Shown: positions 1-48,485, counted from the first letter of the stretch. The stretch is 64,000 nucleotides of DNA from Lumbricus terrestris (GCA_949752735.1 OX457042.1:32106594-32170593); one strand, 5' to 3'. The notes: generated by a model from the sequence alone, not told the origin. A program made the numbers and translations.

Positions 1-437
1 GAAAGGTTGGACGATAAATTATAATGAACGAATATATTCACTTGAGGGAGGGAGAAGGGTGAGGTGAGGGGATCGGGGTCATTCCACGCAGATCTAATTA
101 GTCGAATAAACGATAGCTTATATATATACCGCTGGATAGGGGACGGATTTAAATCGTTTAACAATCTCCAAACCCCAAGCCAAGTTTTTCTGTGTTATCA
201 GTGCTCTAGTTTCAACATCGTTCCAACATAACTAGTCCTATAATTATATTTTATTGTCGCTTCATTAGGCCTACCGCTTTATAAAAAATTTCAACGTTCA
301 AATTCGTTGATTTCCATGTTCTCTGCCCTTTGTAGGCCCTACTGACACAATAGGTCATAGGCCACGGTCCCGATCGTTTTTTTAAAATCCAATACCGTAG
401 GCAGACGCACAGCCGTTGTTCCAGTATATTCAAGGCT

Positions 438-560
438 TGTAATCGTGATCACCAAACTTCTAAAGCGCCACTCGCCAGTCAATCGCATGGCACCAGCTTA
501 TTCACGAGCGTTGCGTCAAGTCAGAGTGGCTCTTCAAAGGATATAGTCAGAAGGGGTGTG
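438..560 (-). mobile_element. LINE (CR1/L2-like) 3' end fragment
   Basis: The stretch 'gtaatcgtgatc...aaacttctaaagcgcc...accagcttattcacgagcg' resembles the 3' ends at 38,300, 46,100 and 50,072. The 50,072 copy is joined to reverse transcriptase coding sequence, which identifies the family. Confidence 0.5.
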
Positions 561-777
561 TCCGAGTCCGGCTGCAAGAGGGGAGGAATAGCAGTTAGGT
601 TAGCAGTGCCGATCGATCGAGTGGCTCGCCTGGCTCGGGAAAGGTGGACGATTAGGCTACATGAGTCGGATGGCAACAATTGCCAACAATATTGCTGGAA
701 AGAGACAGCAGCTGTTTCTAAAATGTCCACGTATGCAACTATGCATGCATAGCCGTGGGATGCACTTTAACCTTACA

Positions 778-983
778 CAAGGCCGTAGCTAGGGGGTGTT
801 TTGGGTGTTTGAACAACCCCCGAAATTGAAAATGTTAAAAATAATATAATGCATTTACGAGCATATGACGCAAAAACCATTAAATAAATCCATGAAAACA
901 CCCCCCGAAATGAAAAAATGAAGTTTTTTGGGAACGGAAATTGGTGAAACACCCCCCGAAATAAAATCCTGGCTACGGCCTTG
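778..983. mobile_element. MITE with 12 bp terminal inverted repeats
   Basis: Ends read CAAGGCCGTAGC and GCTACGGCCTTG. The inside has three copies of a C-rich motif (acaccccccgaaat). Flanks CCTTACA occur on both sides, with a 2 bp offset on the right, so the target duplication is only approximate. Confidence 0.7.
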
Positions 984-1300
984 AGTCCTTACATATAAAA
1001 ATGCATGGGGAGGGGTGCATGATGGACTAGCGATAAGCATCCTTCGGCTGTTAACTGGAAGACCAATGGTACAAATTCCCGCCTCACAGTAGCGATTATT
1101 CCTGCATAAAATTCACTGGTGGAAAGAACATGCTATCGTGTTTGTGACTAAGAAAAATTCCACATAGATTAAAGCAGCAAAGTACAGACAAAACATTCAC
1201 ATAAAACTATGCCGGCTACAGAAAAATCTCAGCATAGCTGGATTAGATAGATTAGATAGTTGGATTAAACTACTTTCAGACAAGTCCACTCAAGATCATG

Positions 1301-1302
1301 AA

Positions 1303-1394
<92 letters not shown>

Positions 1395-1447
1395 CTAACC
1401 CTACTAAACAGACAGACAGACAGACGACAGACAGACAGACAGACAGA
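1301..1447. repeat. (GACA)n microsatellite, interrupted
   Basis: Two blocks of AGAC repeats are separated by 'ctaaccctactaa'. Reading frames full of SVCL on the reverse strand here are artefacts of the repeat. Confidence 0.97.
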
Positions 1448-3070
1448 CTTAAAATCCATTCCTAGATATATACAACAGAAGGAATATTTGTAAAGACTGC
1501 TTGAGAAACTCTCTTCTTCATTGACTCGTTGAGAACTTACGAGATTAGTAAAATGTTTTACAATAACGAAAAAGAATTTTAAAAACAGTGGAAACTACGT
1601 TATGATAACCAGTAACCATGATGCAGCATATGTGGTGTAAAATAGGTAATGGCGTCACGTGATCACAATGCAGAATATTTGGTGCAGAAAATAGGTCACG
1701 ATGTCACATGACACCACACCAATTTCAGTGTTTTCAACAGATCTTTGAATGACTTATAAGGCCAGTTCTTAACAAACTCAGGTTCATGGACCAAGAGGGG
1801 GTCCTTGAAGAATGTAATGAGAGCATTCTGGTAATATTGTGTATGCTATTTTGCTTAAATTTGAAGCGAGAAATTTAACTTCTTAAATACTTGTGATGGT
1901 GAGCTATGCCTATAAAAAGTAATGGGTCCCTGGTCCAAAAGGTTTGAAAACAACCGCAGTTTAGGCAAACAGAGATTTTGCTGCAAGTTGCTGGTCACGC
2001 ACATAACGACGTAGATCTACATGGTCATAAATGTACAAATATATCATATACACGCACAAATATATTACAGACCAGGGCACCAGCCTTAAGATGCTGTAAT
2101 CTTTGCAGCACAAAGTAAGTCTGATGCAACATGAATTTTAAACTCGATACATAATGCTAATTTTTAACATGCCACAAAGAATTGAATCGGTTACTGATTG
2201 CTACTCTCAAGACTTGGTAATGACATCCAAAATGCCGCAATAAAAGAGAAGTCCATGTATAATACCGTACTTTGTGTGTGTGTGTGTGTGTACCATTATG
2301 ATGGATAAAAACATGATACCACAATCATTTGAACATATATTTCTGTATATAATGCGAATATTTATTTATATATAATAATTATGGTTTGCATTGTCCTATT
2401 GATGCCAGCAAGTCTCAGCAATAATATGCTTGCATTGTGTTAAGTTGTCTTTTATGGAAATTGCTGGCAATTCAACAGAACAGTTTATCCGTCAATCAGT
2501 AATAATACACTGTATATATAATTACACACAAACGATATTCACGGCGAGCGCAACGCAAAAACCAGCTGTCATCATCGTTTCAAAATCCCGAAAGCACGTT
2601 TTCCTCACGGGTATATAGTTCATCAAAGACGCTTTAGGCACATCATGCAAATCCTCTTTACCGCCGTAGCAGTAGTCCAAGTGCGCCATTAAGTCCTTCT
2701 GAAACCCATTATACTGCTCCAACAACACAATTTTAATTCAGCGTCAGAGTGACAACTAATTCTAAAAACAAGTTAAAACTCGCTAAAATGAAGTGTGTAG
2801 GTCTATTTGGACGCCATGTCACTACACCTCATTAAACAACGTCGGGTTATAAGATGACTTGCTAAAGCTGAACTAAATTCAAGACCGACAATCTTGATGA
2901 GTCCCTGCATTTTTTTCAGCATTTAGCCTATAATGTTGCACATTAAAATGAGTGTCTAGTGTAGATCACAGTAGATGAACTGTTACAAAGGCCATTTTAT
3001 GCTAAATGTACGATACCAGAGTCAAAACTGGTCGCATCTATTAATCCCAGTCCACCATAAGTGACAGACT

Positions 3071-3297
3071 GGGGTGCGGTGGTGTAGTGGGTATTTCATC
3101 GCCTTGCAGCCGAAAGGGTTGCAGGTTCGAATCCACCTCAAGTCGCCACATAGGTACCTTGGGCAAGTCCTTCACTCGCAATTGCTCAGCGCTTCGGCGT
3201 GAAACTCCAATGCAGCGTCCGCTCTGTAGTCGGGAGCACCTCTGAGTAGAGAGAGTGAAGGGACGCTACAACAAGTGCACATAAAAACAAACAAACC
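3071..3297 (+). mobile_element. tRNA-derived SINE, near full length
   Basis: The head has an A box-like GGTGTAGTGG and a B box GGTTCGAATCC. The body reads 'gggcaagtccttcactcgcaattgctcagcgcttcggcgtgaaactcc'-like sequence and the tail carries the shared motif 'gggagcacctctgagtag...gggacgct'. Other copies lie at 15,606, 19,717, 27,440, 36,107 and 62,448. Confidence 0.88.
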
Positions 3298-4014
3298 ATA
3301 AGATCGCAGGATTCTTCGGTCCACAAGGAATCCAGGTAGTGGCCAAAAGAAATCAATGAAGCAGGTAAATAATTATATGGTCTGATTCAGAGGTCCATAT
3401 TCAGTTCCAAAGATTGAAGTCGTACACAGGTGGATGGATGGACGGCCAAAACAAATGGAATTGAAGCATCAAGAAAAGACGGCAGGTGTGCTACCTGCAT
3501 GGACTAATCAGCACGATCAATTCTACGGACATCATCCTTAACCCTTTACCGACCAAAGTGTAGTGAATGGTATGGGAAATCCTATACCCTCAGTCGGTAG
3601 CGGTTAAGAAACTGATACATGCAATATTCACGTGTAACCTTAGAAAAGAGCTCTACAGGTGTTAAATAAATGCTAAGCAATATCAGGACACTGCCTAGGC
3701 CTACATACATGCCAACAGAATATTTTGTGCCCAGACAACAACACCACTTGGTGCGCCGTCTGTGAAACTCTATTGCAAAATTCTCATAAAGAAATTACAA
3801 TCAGTTTTCATTAATTAACGCTTGGATTGCGTAAATGATCGATATTTTCGTAACTGGCGTTTTGATATGAACTAACAGAGTTCTTTTAAGACATTGATGA
3901 AGTCTAGACTAACGAAAAAAGCTGAAGCGCCTAGACATTAATTGCTGTTTCAATCAGCAACGTAGTTAAACGACAAAGTAATCAAATATTATTATCAATT
4001 GTACACTTAGAAGC

Positions 4015-4535
4015 AACAGAATCTGTACAAAACGTATATACAGTATATACACGATATATATACAGTGCTATACACAAAGAGATACACACTAAATATATGT
4101 ATGTATGTATGCATTATATACCGGGTATACAAAATACACACATAAAAAGCTCTATAATACATATGATATATGCATAAACTGGAAGTCTTATGCAAATACA
4201 TTCATATTTTACATAGACATCCACACACTACATAAGCATGATACATGAATATGTATACTATAAATCTACCACATATATAATGCAGTATATTCATAAACAT
4301 GTATAATTGTATATGTAAATATCATGAATACCCAATTACACACCATATACATGTATTATGTATGGTGAGGCTATTATATATATATATATATATATACATG
4401 TGTATATATATATATATACACATGTATATATATATATATATATATACACACATGTATCTATACATGGATGCATATAAATATATGCATAATGAATATATAT
4501 ATATCAAGCCATATATATATATATATACTATATAA
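4015..4535. repeat. TA/TATG-rich low-complexity region
   Basis: Alternating TA, TATACA and TATG motifs dominate. Tyr/Ile-rich frames on both strands are artefacts. Confidence 0.9.
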
Positions 4536-7136
4536 TCTAATTATAAAATGATTAAACTTGAAGAGAAATTCTGATATAAATGCTAGAATGTAACCTCAAG
4601 TAAGATTTTGCAGACACACACAATCATATACAGACACATCCAGTAACAGACAATGGGAGACAGAAACAACAACGCAGCTTATCACATGGTCTTAAATCAT
4701 GAGAAAATCCATAAGATGGTCCAAGCCCCAACATTTGAAAGCATGCAGGGAGGGGGACAATCAGAGAAAAACTCACAAATCGTTCACTCTCATGACAACT
4801 CTCTCTGCTCAAATAATCAAAATTTTCTTACTATAAAATCCCCAAATTAAAAAAGTAAACAAAGTGTTACCATGGGAACTCCACTCGCTTGACAATGCAA
4901 TCCTTTCCTGCTACAGATAAGATTTATTGCTAAATCTAAAATGCTTAGAAGCAGTTTCAATAATTGAATTACCTTTGGCTATATTCTGACTAATGTCTAT
5001 AAAAAATCTCCTCCTTTTACAGGATCTACGTCAAATATGAATCTATTCACTGAATACAAACAATCAATGAAAATTTGACATAGCACCCCTTCAGAATACC
5101 AACTCAAAGGTAATCCCAGTACAATCATCACAACTAAGGAATACACTTTCTTACAATGCATTTGCCAGTAAAAGCAACTTACTCACTTATCTACTTTAAA
5201 AATCACGAGCACGTTTTTAAAGGACCAGCTTCATGAAAAGGCAACAGATCTTCAGGCCATTCTACAGAGCTCTAGAGATCTTTTGCAGTACACCGAGCAT
5301 GGCTGAATTAGACATTTCTCCAACTACATAAACATTACATTCTTCATCATTCTTAATTTCTTTACGCTATTTATGCACCGACATTGCTCAAATTTCTGCA
5401 ACGGGGAATATTACAGATCTTTTTCAGGCAATGCAGAATCGAAATCAAAGTAATGACCTTCAACGTATGCAAACATCTCAATGGAATATTAAGGTTCAAT
5501 GACCAACATGATTATTACAAACCTATTATCATTAGAGTCTTTAGTAAAATTATACATGTAATGACAGACATACAACATGCATTAAAAACAATAGACAACA
5601 ACTTTTGCCGACGAAAAAATAATATTTTTTATTTCAGCCCTAACCATAAAGACAGGGCTGAAAAGAACTTTGACTTTCAGTTGTAGTTGAAAGTCTTGAA
5701 ACCCCATCTCTGTATCTGACTTCGCCATTTCAACTGCAACTGAACCCATGGCTGAAACTAATCGTGCAAAACCCTGTATTAGTTTCAGCCATACCCACAC
5801 CCACGAGGATAAAACTTTGAGCCCTAATAACAAAACCATGGATGAATATTATTTCGCCCTGTAGCTTCAGCCATAAATAAAAAAAACTGCCTCCACAAGA
5901 GCAGTCAATTTTTGTGTTGGCATGATTACATTTTTTAGTCAAGGCTACATGCAAATTCAGACATGTAAATGGGAAATCGCCTCAAATATTTCTTCAGGAA
6001 ACTCACATGTCCAGGTGAGCTATTCTCCCAATACCATACCATACCATACCATACCAATGCATACCATACCATACCTTAGCTTCAGTATTGTCTACAGAGC
6101 AATATCCTTATGCACAGTGCACACGCTTCTTGCAACTCCATATAATGTTCCTGTAGGGCATGAAACCAGTGTGATGTAAGCTTATGCAAATCAAATGCAT
6201 AATGTAGAACAACTAGGCATTTATATAGCACATTATTTTCAGGTCCTTAAAGAGCATCATGTAAGTTCTGAATTGTAAAGTGGAAAAGCCAATCAATAAA
6301 AAGCTGAGAATGTAGAACCTCATGGATATGCAGCGACAGGCCAGAACTTCAGGATCTCTCAAATGTTTGATATATATATATATATAATATATATATAATA
6401 TATATATATATACACACACACAACATAATTGTATATATAATGCCTATAATATATCATATATAATTATATATATAGAGATACATACCTGCACATTAGATCA
6501 TGTCTTGGTTATATGTATAAATATATATATCTAGTGTGGCCTCGTTAATGCAAAGCTGATGAGGGAAATGCCTTATGATACAGCGTGTAAAAAGGGGATA
6601 AATGCTAAGAAAAGTCAATATATAGCACTACATTTGTACAGCATGTAAACTAATATTGTGCGTTAATAGTTTGGAGGGGACATAACAGCACTTTGAGTCA
6701 AGCAGAATGGCGTATTGATGCGCAAAGGAGTCCACACAATATATATACATGTATATATATATATATGTAGATATTATATATATACACATAATTTTTATAT
6801 ATACATATATATACACATATACACACACATATATATACATACACATATGTTTATATATATATGCAGTTATGCACACATAAAAACACGTTGCAACATGTGG
6901 CTTATGTACATGATTATGCTGCACAAGTGTCATGTAAAATATCATACGGAGGAGAATAAGCGCCACAAATATCAGCTTATTGCTGGCAATTTCCACAGTT
7001 GCCTGTGCCACCCTTCTCGCGTTTTCTTTCCTACAGAAGTTCCACCCCGAGCTATTTGCTCTACGCTCCTTGCTCACGTGCCGAGCAGTTCTACTCGCTC
7101 GGAACGACTCGCGTTTTGGAGGAGACGAGGTACGGT

Positions 7137-42051
<34,915 letters not shown>

Positions 42052-44940
42052 CTTGACGAACAATACAAGTTAACTACGGCACAAAATCACAGCCCGGAAT
42101 TTACAATCCGAAACTCCATTACGCCAGACTGGTAAACACGAATAGGAACGCAGGTGCGTATGAATGACAATCGGCCGTTCGTTGTCAAGAACGATAGATC
42201 ACCAATGAATTTGCAATTTTGATAATCTCCTTGATCCAAAACTCCATCACATACATAGAAGAAACATCTGAGAAGTAAAATCTTTAGGAAACACAAGTGT
42301 CTGTAGACGACACCAACTGCTTCGGCAGTTTTAGTTATACCGTGCCAACATTAATGTTCCAAACAGACACGAAGATGAAATATTAGTAAACTACAAGATC
42401 CATCTAAGATTAGATCGTGTTTAATTCTGTTAAAAAAATATATTTTATGTTATTTCAGAGGTCGTATTTCTTTCTTCTTTCGTTATACTACAATCGCATA
42501 TGACCGCAAGGTGGCGGATGTGGACTGAGATTGCTGTAGCGCATATATAGAAGAGCTTGTAAATGGAACTTTAAGCATTTGTATAGCAACGGCCAGGTAT
42601 GGCATCAGTCCTGCTGATTCAATTAAAATGGTCATTATACGTCACCTTTGCATTAGTAAATACTAGTATCAATCGGTATCTAGAATTCAGCTTTATACTG
42701 CAACGCTAGTGAATGAGCTCGGTGCTCGTGAATAGGCTGGTGCCCTGCCTTTGGCTTTAGTGGGTTTTTTTCAAGATATTTGGGATTACGATTACGCATT
42801 GTCGTTTAGTCCTCTTCTGTGTACATTTTTATTGGCAATTTTGATTTTCTATCAATATTCCGATACCTTTCATTCTTTCGTTTTTCACTCTCCTCTAGAT
42901 TTGCATGCCTCTGCCGCCTCCAAAAACATCCATCATTCACCGCTCAGAACTCTAATCCTCTCTTCTCAATGAGCTAAACTGTGACCGCGAGCTGCAGGCA
43001 GAGGCACAATGCAGATTCAGTGTATCTAGCTATCTGGATACTGAAAACATCAAGCTTTCTAAATTCTCTTAATTCATACAATGCGAATTTCATGACATTC
43101 TTGTAGCTCTTTTCAGAAATGTGCCGTTCTCTTGCCAACAAACTGCCACCACAATTTATTTTCGTCTGGCCTTTATATAACTATCTAGCACAACCCTTTT
43201 GAAATAGCAAGTTTGGACAAATATCATGTTTCCAATTAGGCAACAGTTCAATATAACCCCAAAATACCACAAATTATCTGCTCTGCCTGTTGTTCACCCA
43301 GCATAAGCCAAGCCAGTGATTCCTAAGTCAATGTCACCAAATGGCATCAGTAAAACGAGTACGTAGGACACCAACAGGTAAATGGACAGATATGATCGCT
43401 AATATATTTCAGGTTTTTTTATTGAGTAAGCAGTCAGGACTCTTCATGAAATTTTAACTTTATTTATCAATCCTGTTGGCTTTCCAGTTCTCTGAACCTA
43501 CACACAATGAATATTGTTCCCTGAACCTACACAGTACACACAATGAAAGCTTCTCTGTATTTGGAATGCCTGCAACTGAAATGTGTTCTTCAAACACAAC
43601 ACACTGGAGTGGCTGGAATAGTATTTCCCATTGTGTCTTGTGGAACTCTATGGTTCCATGAGGGAACGACAAGGGTTCTGTCAGGAAATTAGATGCATTG
43701 TCACATTGTGAATGAGACTCAGAGGTGAAGATATTGTTTCCATGGGAATACTTAATCCAAAATTATTTTGGCAAAATAATTTCTAATCTAATTCTTATGG
43801 ACTGAAATGGTATACGTGTATACTCCGATCACTGCTTTTAAAATGCCGTACTAGTACAAGCAACAAAAAACTATAAGACAAGCACTGTTATTAATCACAC
43901 CTATATAAGCTTGCTTCAAATGCACTAGATATACCAGAATGTCTTTTTAGGTATGGTTCCATAAAAATATTTTCAAATCAAACTTATCTGCAGCCAGACA
44001 GGAATACAAATCAAGGGACAACCTTTCTACACATAGCTTATAAGCAGCACCTCAGAAATTTCTGACTTTACGATTCTGATTCATTGGTTTAGAATTTATT
44101 TCAAAATTCTCTTTCCCTGTACCGCACCCACAAGTCCATTGGATTTGATTAAATAAACAGGATTGCATGTAACCTCCTACACATTTTATCGCTCGTGAAA
44201 CAAAAGCAATCAACATGTGCTATGTTGATTGGATATGGCTGGCAAAGAACAACGGCCATAAAAAATGAAATTATCAAAAATGGGATAATTTGATAGGAAG
44301 TATCTTCTGTTTGCTTATCATAAGCACATAGACATAATAGAAGCATCTACTTTTAGCCAATTAAAATAACAATGAAGATATTAATAATAATAATGTTATT
44401 GTAATAGCCTAACAGTTTGATAGTTCGAGAATTGGCCTAGCTCTAAGACTATGGTACACTATAAAATTATAATTTTAAGCGATGATGAAATGTTTTTATT
44501 CAGGCCAACCATCTGAATCTGCGAGATACCAAATAATATAGAAATCAGAAAATGTTCTACTGGCTCAAACTGAAATGAAGGCATAAAAAAATGGATGTTA
44601 TGCAGCTGTATGCATAAATGTGCATCATTTTATGTCTTTAACAAGCTAATTTAACACAAGTTAATTTAAGACTTCTCCAACTTTAAAGTTTAAACACATA
44701 AACCGAGTTCCTGATTAAGTATTCCCACGAACCACATGTACATTTTGTACAATGCATGTAACCTCAACGTAATCAACTTTGCATTGCCCCCTAAATTTTT
44801 ATTTTTGCAGATTGCATTGATCAAACTGATTCAAACATAACACATTTAAACTGAGGTCATTTTTAATTTCAACTAACTTCAAACTAAATGCTAATAATTC
44901 GACTCAAGCATTTCAATATCATCCAATGAAACCGATGTTG
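42052..44940. other. Intergenic region between ATRN start and PFDN4 end
   Basis: Both genes point left, so this holds the ATRN promoter and 5' UTR (just above 42,051) and the PFDN4 3' UTR (just below 44,941). I see no other gene. Short open frames at 42,751 and 43,460-43,672 have no recognisable content. Confidence 0.6.
44798..44803 (-). terminator. Candidate PFDN4 polyadenylation signal
   Basis: AATAAA on the minus strand about 140 bp after the PFDN4 stop codon. This is a motif match only. Confidence 0.4.
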
Positions 44941-45142
44941 TCAATCTTCTTCATTTTCCAGATTGATGTTCGTTCCGAACTTGGCGTACAGCTTGACTTT
45001 GAGGGCGCTAAGTACGTCTTTGCAATCGTTGCAGCTTTTGTCGATCTGCTCAATTTCCGATTCCAATTCCGCCTTCCGTGTTGCAAGCCGCTCCAACGTT
45101 ATATCCTTTGTACAGTTTACAAAGACTTCACCAATCATGTTG
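44941..45142 (-). CDS. PFDN4: PFDN4 exon 4 with stop codon
   Basis: Encodes PNMIGEVFVNCTKDITLERL, then the second long helix, and ends KLYAKFGTNINLENEED. The acceptor aacag|CAACATG lies just inside a 33 bp tandem repeat array in the intron. Confidence 0.96.
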
Positions 45143-48100
45143 CTGTTAGAAAGAGTTAAGAAAATCCACAATAAAAGTAAAAAGCGTTAAAATATCCACA
45201 ATAAAAGTAAAAAAGCGTTAAGAATATCCACAATAAAAGTAAAAAAGCGTTAAGAGTATCCACAATAAAAGTTTAAAAAGCGTTAAGAATATCCACAATA
45301 ATCAAACTGGAGCATAATGATTATGTGCTGATTGAATGAAATTTGAAAGTAAGATATATCGAAATATATCCATGCAAGGAAGCATACGAAACAATAGACA
45401 GGTAGCATTGTTGCAAGATACTAATATTAGGCGTCCTAGCATAATATACAGACATTTAATCAAACAATTGCTTTTGCGAACTAGTCAAACTTACATTTAT
45501 GGTGTCCTGCTGTTGTAAATTACAGACCATACAAAAATCATGGAGTATTCGTTAAGAATATAAAACAAAAGGATACGGAACCAGGGAGCCTTCACCCTCG
45601 TCGTCCAGCATAATTAGCTCACTTTCAGCATCGTCCAAGTTCTCTATGTCTTTCTGTCAATCAAACAAACAATCAATCAACCAACCAACCAACCAACCAA
45701 TCAATCAATCAATCAATCAATCCACACTTGTAAACATAAAAAGTCAGTGGCACAGATAATCAGATACACGCTGTAATATGATAACCTTGATCAATGATGG
45801 GAGTTGATATTCAGTGGAAGGTGGTGCTGTGCATCAAGATGTCTGACTTGATCCAAAATCAGTTTGTGTTTGTCAGGTTGATGCCTACTAGAAATATAGT
45901 AAGTTAAAAATCATTTTTGTCAGAATGGTTATCATCACCAGTTGATGAAATTGACATTCTGTGCAAGAATCAAGTATTCACCCAAATCCTTTGGTTGCTT
46001 AAACTATAATTATACAAAAAAAGATTGTTGAAGAGGCGATGATTCGAATGAGTGGGGCATAAGAAGACAGTGTCTTAGTGACATAGAAACAAAGTAAACA
46101 ATCATACGTAATGTAAATCTCAGAGAATTTCTCAGCACCCACAAAAGCCACATCAGGGAGACCAGCTCATTCACCGGCGTTATATCAAATCAAGTCCGCA
46201 ATAGCCAGAGCTGCCATGTTTATTCTGGTGCAGGTCAAAATCCGGGGAGGTCAAGCCGGGGAGAAGGCGTGGTGCTACAGTGGCAGTCAGTGATGATAGT
46301 AGACGTGTAGACGTATTAAAGGCAACTGATTACTTGTCCGGTCAATCTACACACAAAAACTCGATAAGCGAACACAATGTCTACAGTCTTTATTATATGA
46401 GAGCCAGTGCCTAAAGTGTGGAAAAATAAGTGCCTGGATGCCCCTTGCCTTTCTAGTCTGTGCTCGCCAATAGGTGGCTGGACGGTGTTCAGATTTTAAA
46501 ACAAGTGCATAGACGCCGTCCATGACCGTCCAGGCACACTTTAAACCCTGATGAGAGCGCTACCCGACCTTCTTCTGCTCAAGTTCTTCCTTCATGTCTT
46601 GCATGCGTGCATTGGTGCGTGCAAACTGATTGATCTGCTGCTGGTCTTCATAGGTGACATGCACCTCACTGTCCTACACATCAACACAAGAAAGAAAAAT
46701 GTCAACAAATGCTGATAAGACACATCACAAGAAATAACCTGTCAAGCATAACATTAATTCGCCAATTTTAGTCAACTTAAAGTTCGACTCCTTGATGACC
46801 AGTTTAAGCGATATAAACTTAAATATTAATCCCAGTTAGCAGCCTATCGTAACCAAACTTGAATGCGTACAACAGAGGTAATAAATTGAATTGCTTTTGT
46901 TAAATGCGATCAACACCCATTGTCTCCAAATGGACATAATCAACTTGATGCTCAAGCAGCCAGAACACGTTCCTAAGTGGCATGCTGCATATACTGTACA
47001 TGATAAATATGATATTCGGAAACACTAAATTTTTACCTTGGTTCACTGTCGCTTGGTTTATTGTCTTAGCCGATTTGTATGTATGTAGCTGAACATTATT
47101 ACAATACAATACAATACAATTAGTCATTTGTACCGTTTATTTCTAATAAACAGGCAATAATTATAATAATTAATTATTTTCCCACTTTCCTAATTTCAGC
47201 TCTGCTTGATTAATGGTCAATTGGTCATCCATTACTCAGGCTTCTAGAACAAACCACAGGCCAAATCAAAATGAAGGTATATAAGAAAACTACAGTAATA
47301 AAATCCTAAGTTTTTGGACTCTAAGCATGCGCAATGGACGAAGGTGAATAAGAAAACTACAGCAAAAAAAATTTAATTTATTTTGTTCATTTGTTATTAT
47401 ATTGTATGACAGAAGTTTACACCATTTTCGGAAAATGAGTCTTTAGTGTACCTAAATTATTCGTTCACTGCAGCATTATTATTTTTATTCAATACAAGAA
47501 TCCTTCTCATCAATTCAGCTTCTGTTTGGGCAGGAATTTGTTTCATCGATCCCGCTTCTCTTTAGAGAGTAATTATTTTCAATCAATGCAGCATCTATTT
47601 AATCAAAAAATCACTCGTCATCAATCCAGCTTTGATTTCAGCGAAATTGTTTTGATAAATCTCACATCTATTTAAGTAAAAATAATTTTCATCAATTCAA
47701 CTTCTATTTAGAAAGAAGAATTTTCTAGTCAATTTGACATGCACTTGACCAACAACCAACACTGAAACCCATGCAATTGTGAATAATTTGCGATGTTAAA
47801 ACACGTTTACTCCCCCTTTCTTCTCCTTTTATTTGAGGCACACACTACCAGCTAAGTTAGAAAAAATAACTTCTTATGCACTCACCTTGACTTTGACATT
47901 AAATTCGGCCAACCACAGGCCAAATCAAGTGAAGGTATAGAAGAAAACTACAGTAATAAAAATTCTCAAGTTTTTGGACTCTAAGCCTGCGTAATGGACG
48001 AAGGTGAATAAGAAAACCAGAGCAACGAAATTCTCAAGTTTTTTGGACTAGAAGCAGAGTTGAAATTAGGAAAGCGTGAAAACCGCAGTACAATAATTAT

Positions 48101-48485
48101 TTTTATAATCGGCATCCTGAATTCACAAGTCCGCGCATGCCTGTTTTTACCCTCAGAAGACGAAAAGTTAGCTTACGCCTTTACTGCTCTTCGGATCCAT
48201 TTATCCACCTTCTACATTCCTACACATACCCACATCAACCGCCGCCCATAAGCGTCGGTTGATGTGGGAATACGCGATTTTTCAAGAGGATGTGTCATAT
48301 TCAACACATACATTCCATCACGCTATATGGCAACCATTTTCATTAAAGCTCTATTATCGTCCACGGCAAATGGTTTCATCATAGTTAACCTGTACTAGAA
48401 AAAGCTTGCAGTGTCATAAATCGCAAATCCTTGTAGTTACACCATAACTATAATCGCTACTAACCTTCGCTATGCTAGCAGCCAT
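44941..48485 (-). CDS. PFDN4: Prefoldin subunit 4, complete, four exons (134 aa)
   Basis: PFDN4 is a beta-type subunit of the hexameric cytosolic prefoldin chaperone, which captures unfolded actin and tubulin and hands them to the CCT/TRiC chaperonin. Joined exons give 405 bp: MAASIAK, then TYEDQQQINQFARTNARM (first coiled-coil helix), EELEQKKKDIENLDDAE, IMLDDEGEG, the beta-hairpin region VPNMIGEVFV, and the second helix ending KLYAKFGTNINLENEED. Length equals the human protein (134 aa) and the C-terminal KLYAKFGxNINLE motif is diagnostic. All phases join (0, 0, 2). It lies head-to-head with an orphan plus-strand exon at 49,231. Confidence 0.96.
45150..45305. repeat. 33 bp tandem repeat, four to five copies
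   Basis: 'aaaaagcgttaagaatatccacaataaaagt' units form the polypyrimidine side of the PFDN4 exon 4 acceptor. Confidence 0.92.
45577..45653 (-). CDS. PFDN4: PFDN4 exon 3
   Basis: Encodes KDIENLDDAESELIMLDDEG and then EGSLV, the acidic linker into the hairpin. Acceptor gacag|AAAG; donor TTCC|gtatcc, phase 2. Confidence 0.93.
46098..46265 (-). mobile_element. LINE 3' end fragment (second family)
   Basis: 'cgtaatgtaaatctcagagaatttctcagcacccacaaaagccacatcagggagaccagctcattcaccggcg' is a close relative of 38,300-38,470. In PFDN4 intron 2. Confidence 0.65.
46569..46673 (-). CDS. PFDN4: PFDN4 exon 2
   Basis: Encodes DSEVHVTYEDQQQINQFART and then MQDMKEELEQKK, the N-terminal coiled-coil helix. Acceptor tgtag|GAC; donor AAG|gtcggg. 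Confidence 0.95.
47262..48045. repeat. Direct repeat pair (about 110 bp) around a degenerate 40 bp array
   Basis: 'aaccacaggccaaatcaa...gaaggta...tttttggactctaagc' at 47,255-47,370 returns at 47,915-48,040. Between them lie degenerate units of 'tttcatcaattcaacttctatttag', also found at 54,790-54,840 and 55,490-55,720. In PFDN4 intron 1. Confidence 0.75.
48465..48485 (-). CDS. PFDN4: PFDN4 exon 1
   Basis: ATGGCTGCTAGCATAGCGAA plus G encodes MAASIAK and is followed by donor gttagt. It is the only short start exon upstream that gives the right phase and an MAA start as in vertebrate PFDN4. Confidence 0.8.

Larger units (their letters stand above)
1..7136. other. 3' flank of ATRN: no recognisable gene
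   Basis: This part holds the attractin 3' UTR, whose end I cannot place, and repeats: a 206 bp MITE, a GACA microsatellite, a SINE at 3,071, TA-rich arrays at 4,015-4,535, 6,370-6,420 and 6,738-6,865, and a CATAC repeat at 6,031-6,075. An open stretch on the minus strand at 2,522-2,728 has coding-like composition but no recognised family. Confidence 0.6.

Noticed and set aside
1265..1459. Cys/Leu/Ser/Val-rich frames here and at 9,039-9,604
   Set aside because: They are translations of GACA and CA microsatellites.
3071..3150. tRNA gene
   Set aside because: A and B box-like sequences are present, but they head a repeated SINE with body and tail found at many sites, and no normal cloverleaf is evident.
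4007..4535. Tyr/Ile-rich frames on both strands (also 6,628-7,000)
   Set aside because: They are translations of TA-type repeats.
42751..42972. Short hydrophobic open frame
   Set aside because: It has no splice context or family resemblance and is within chance length for this region.
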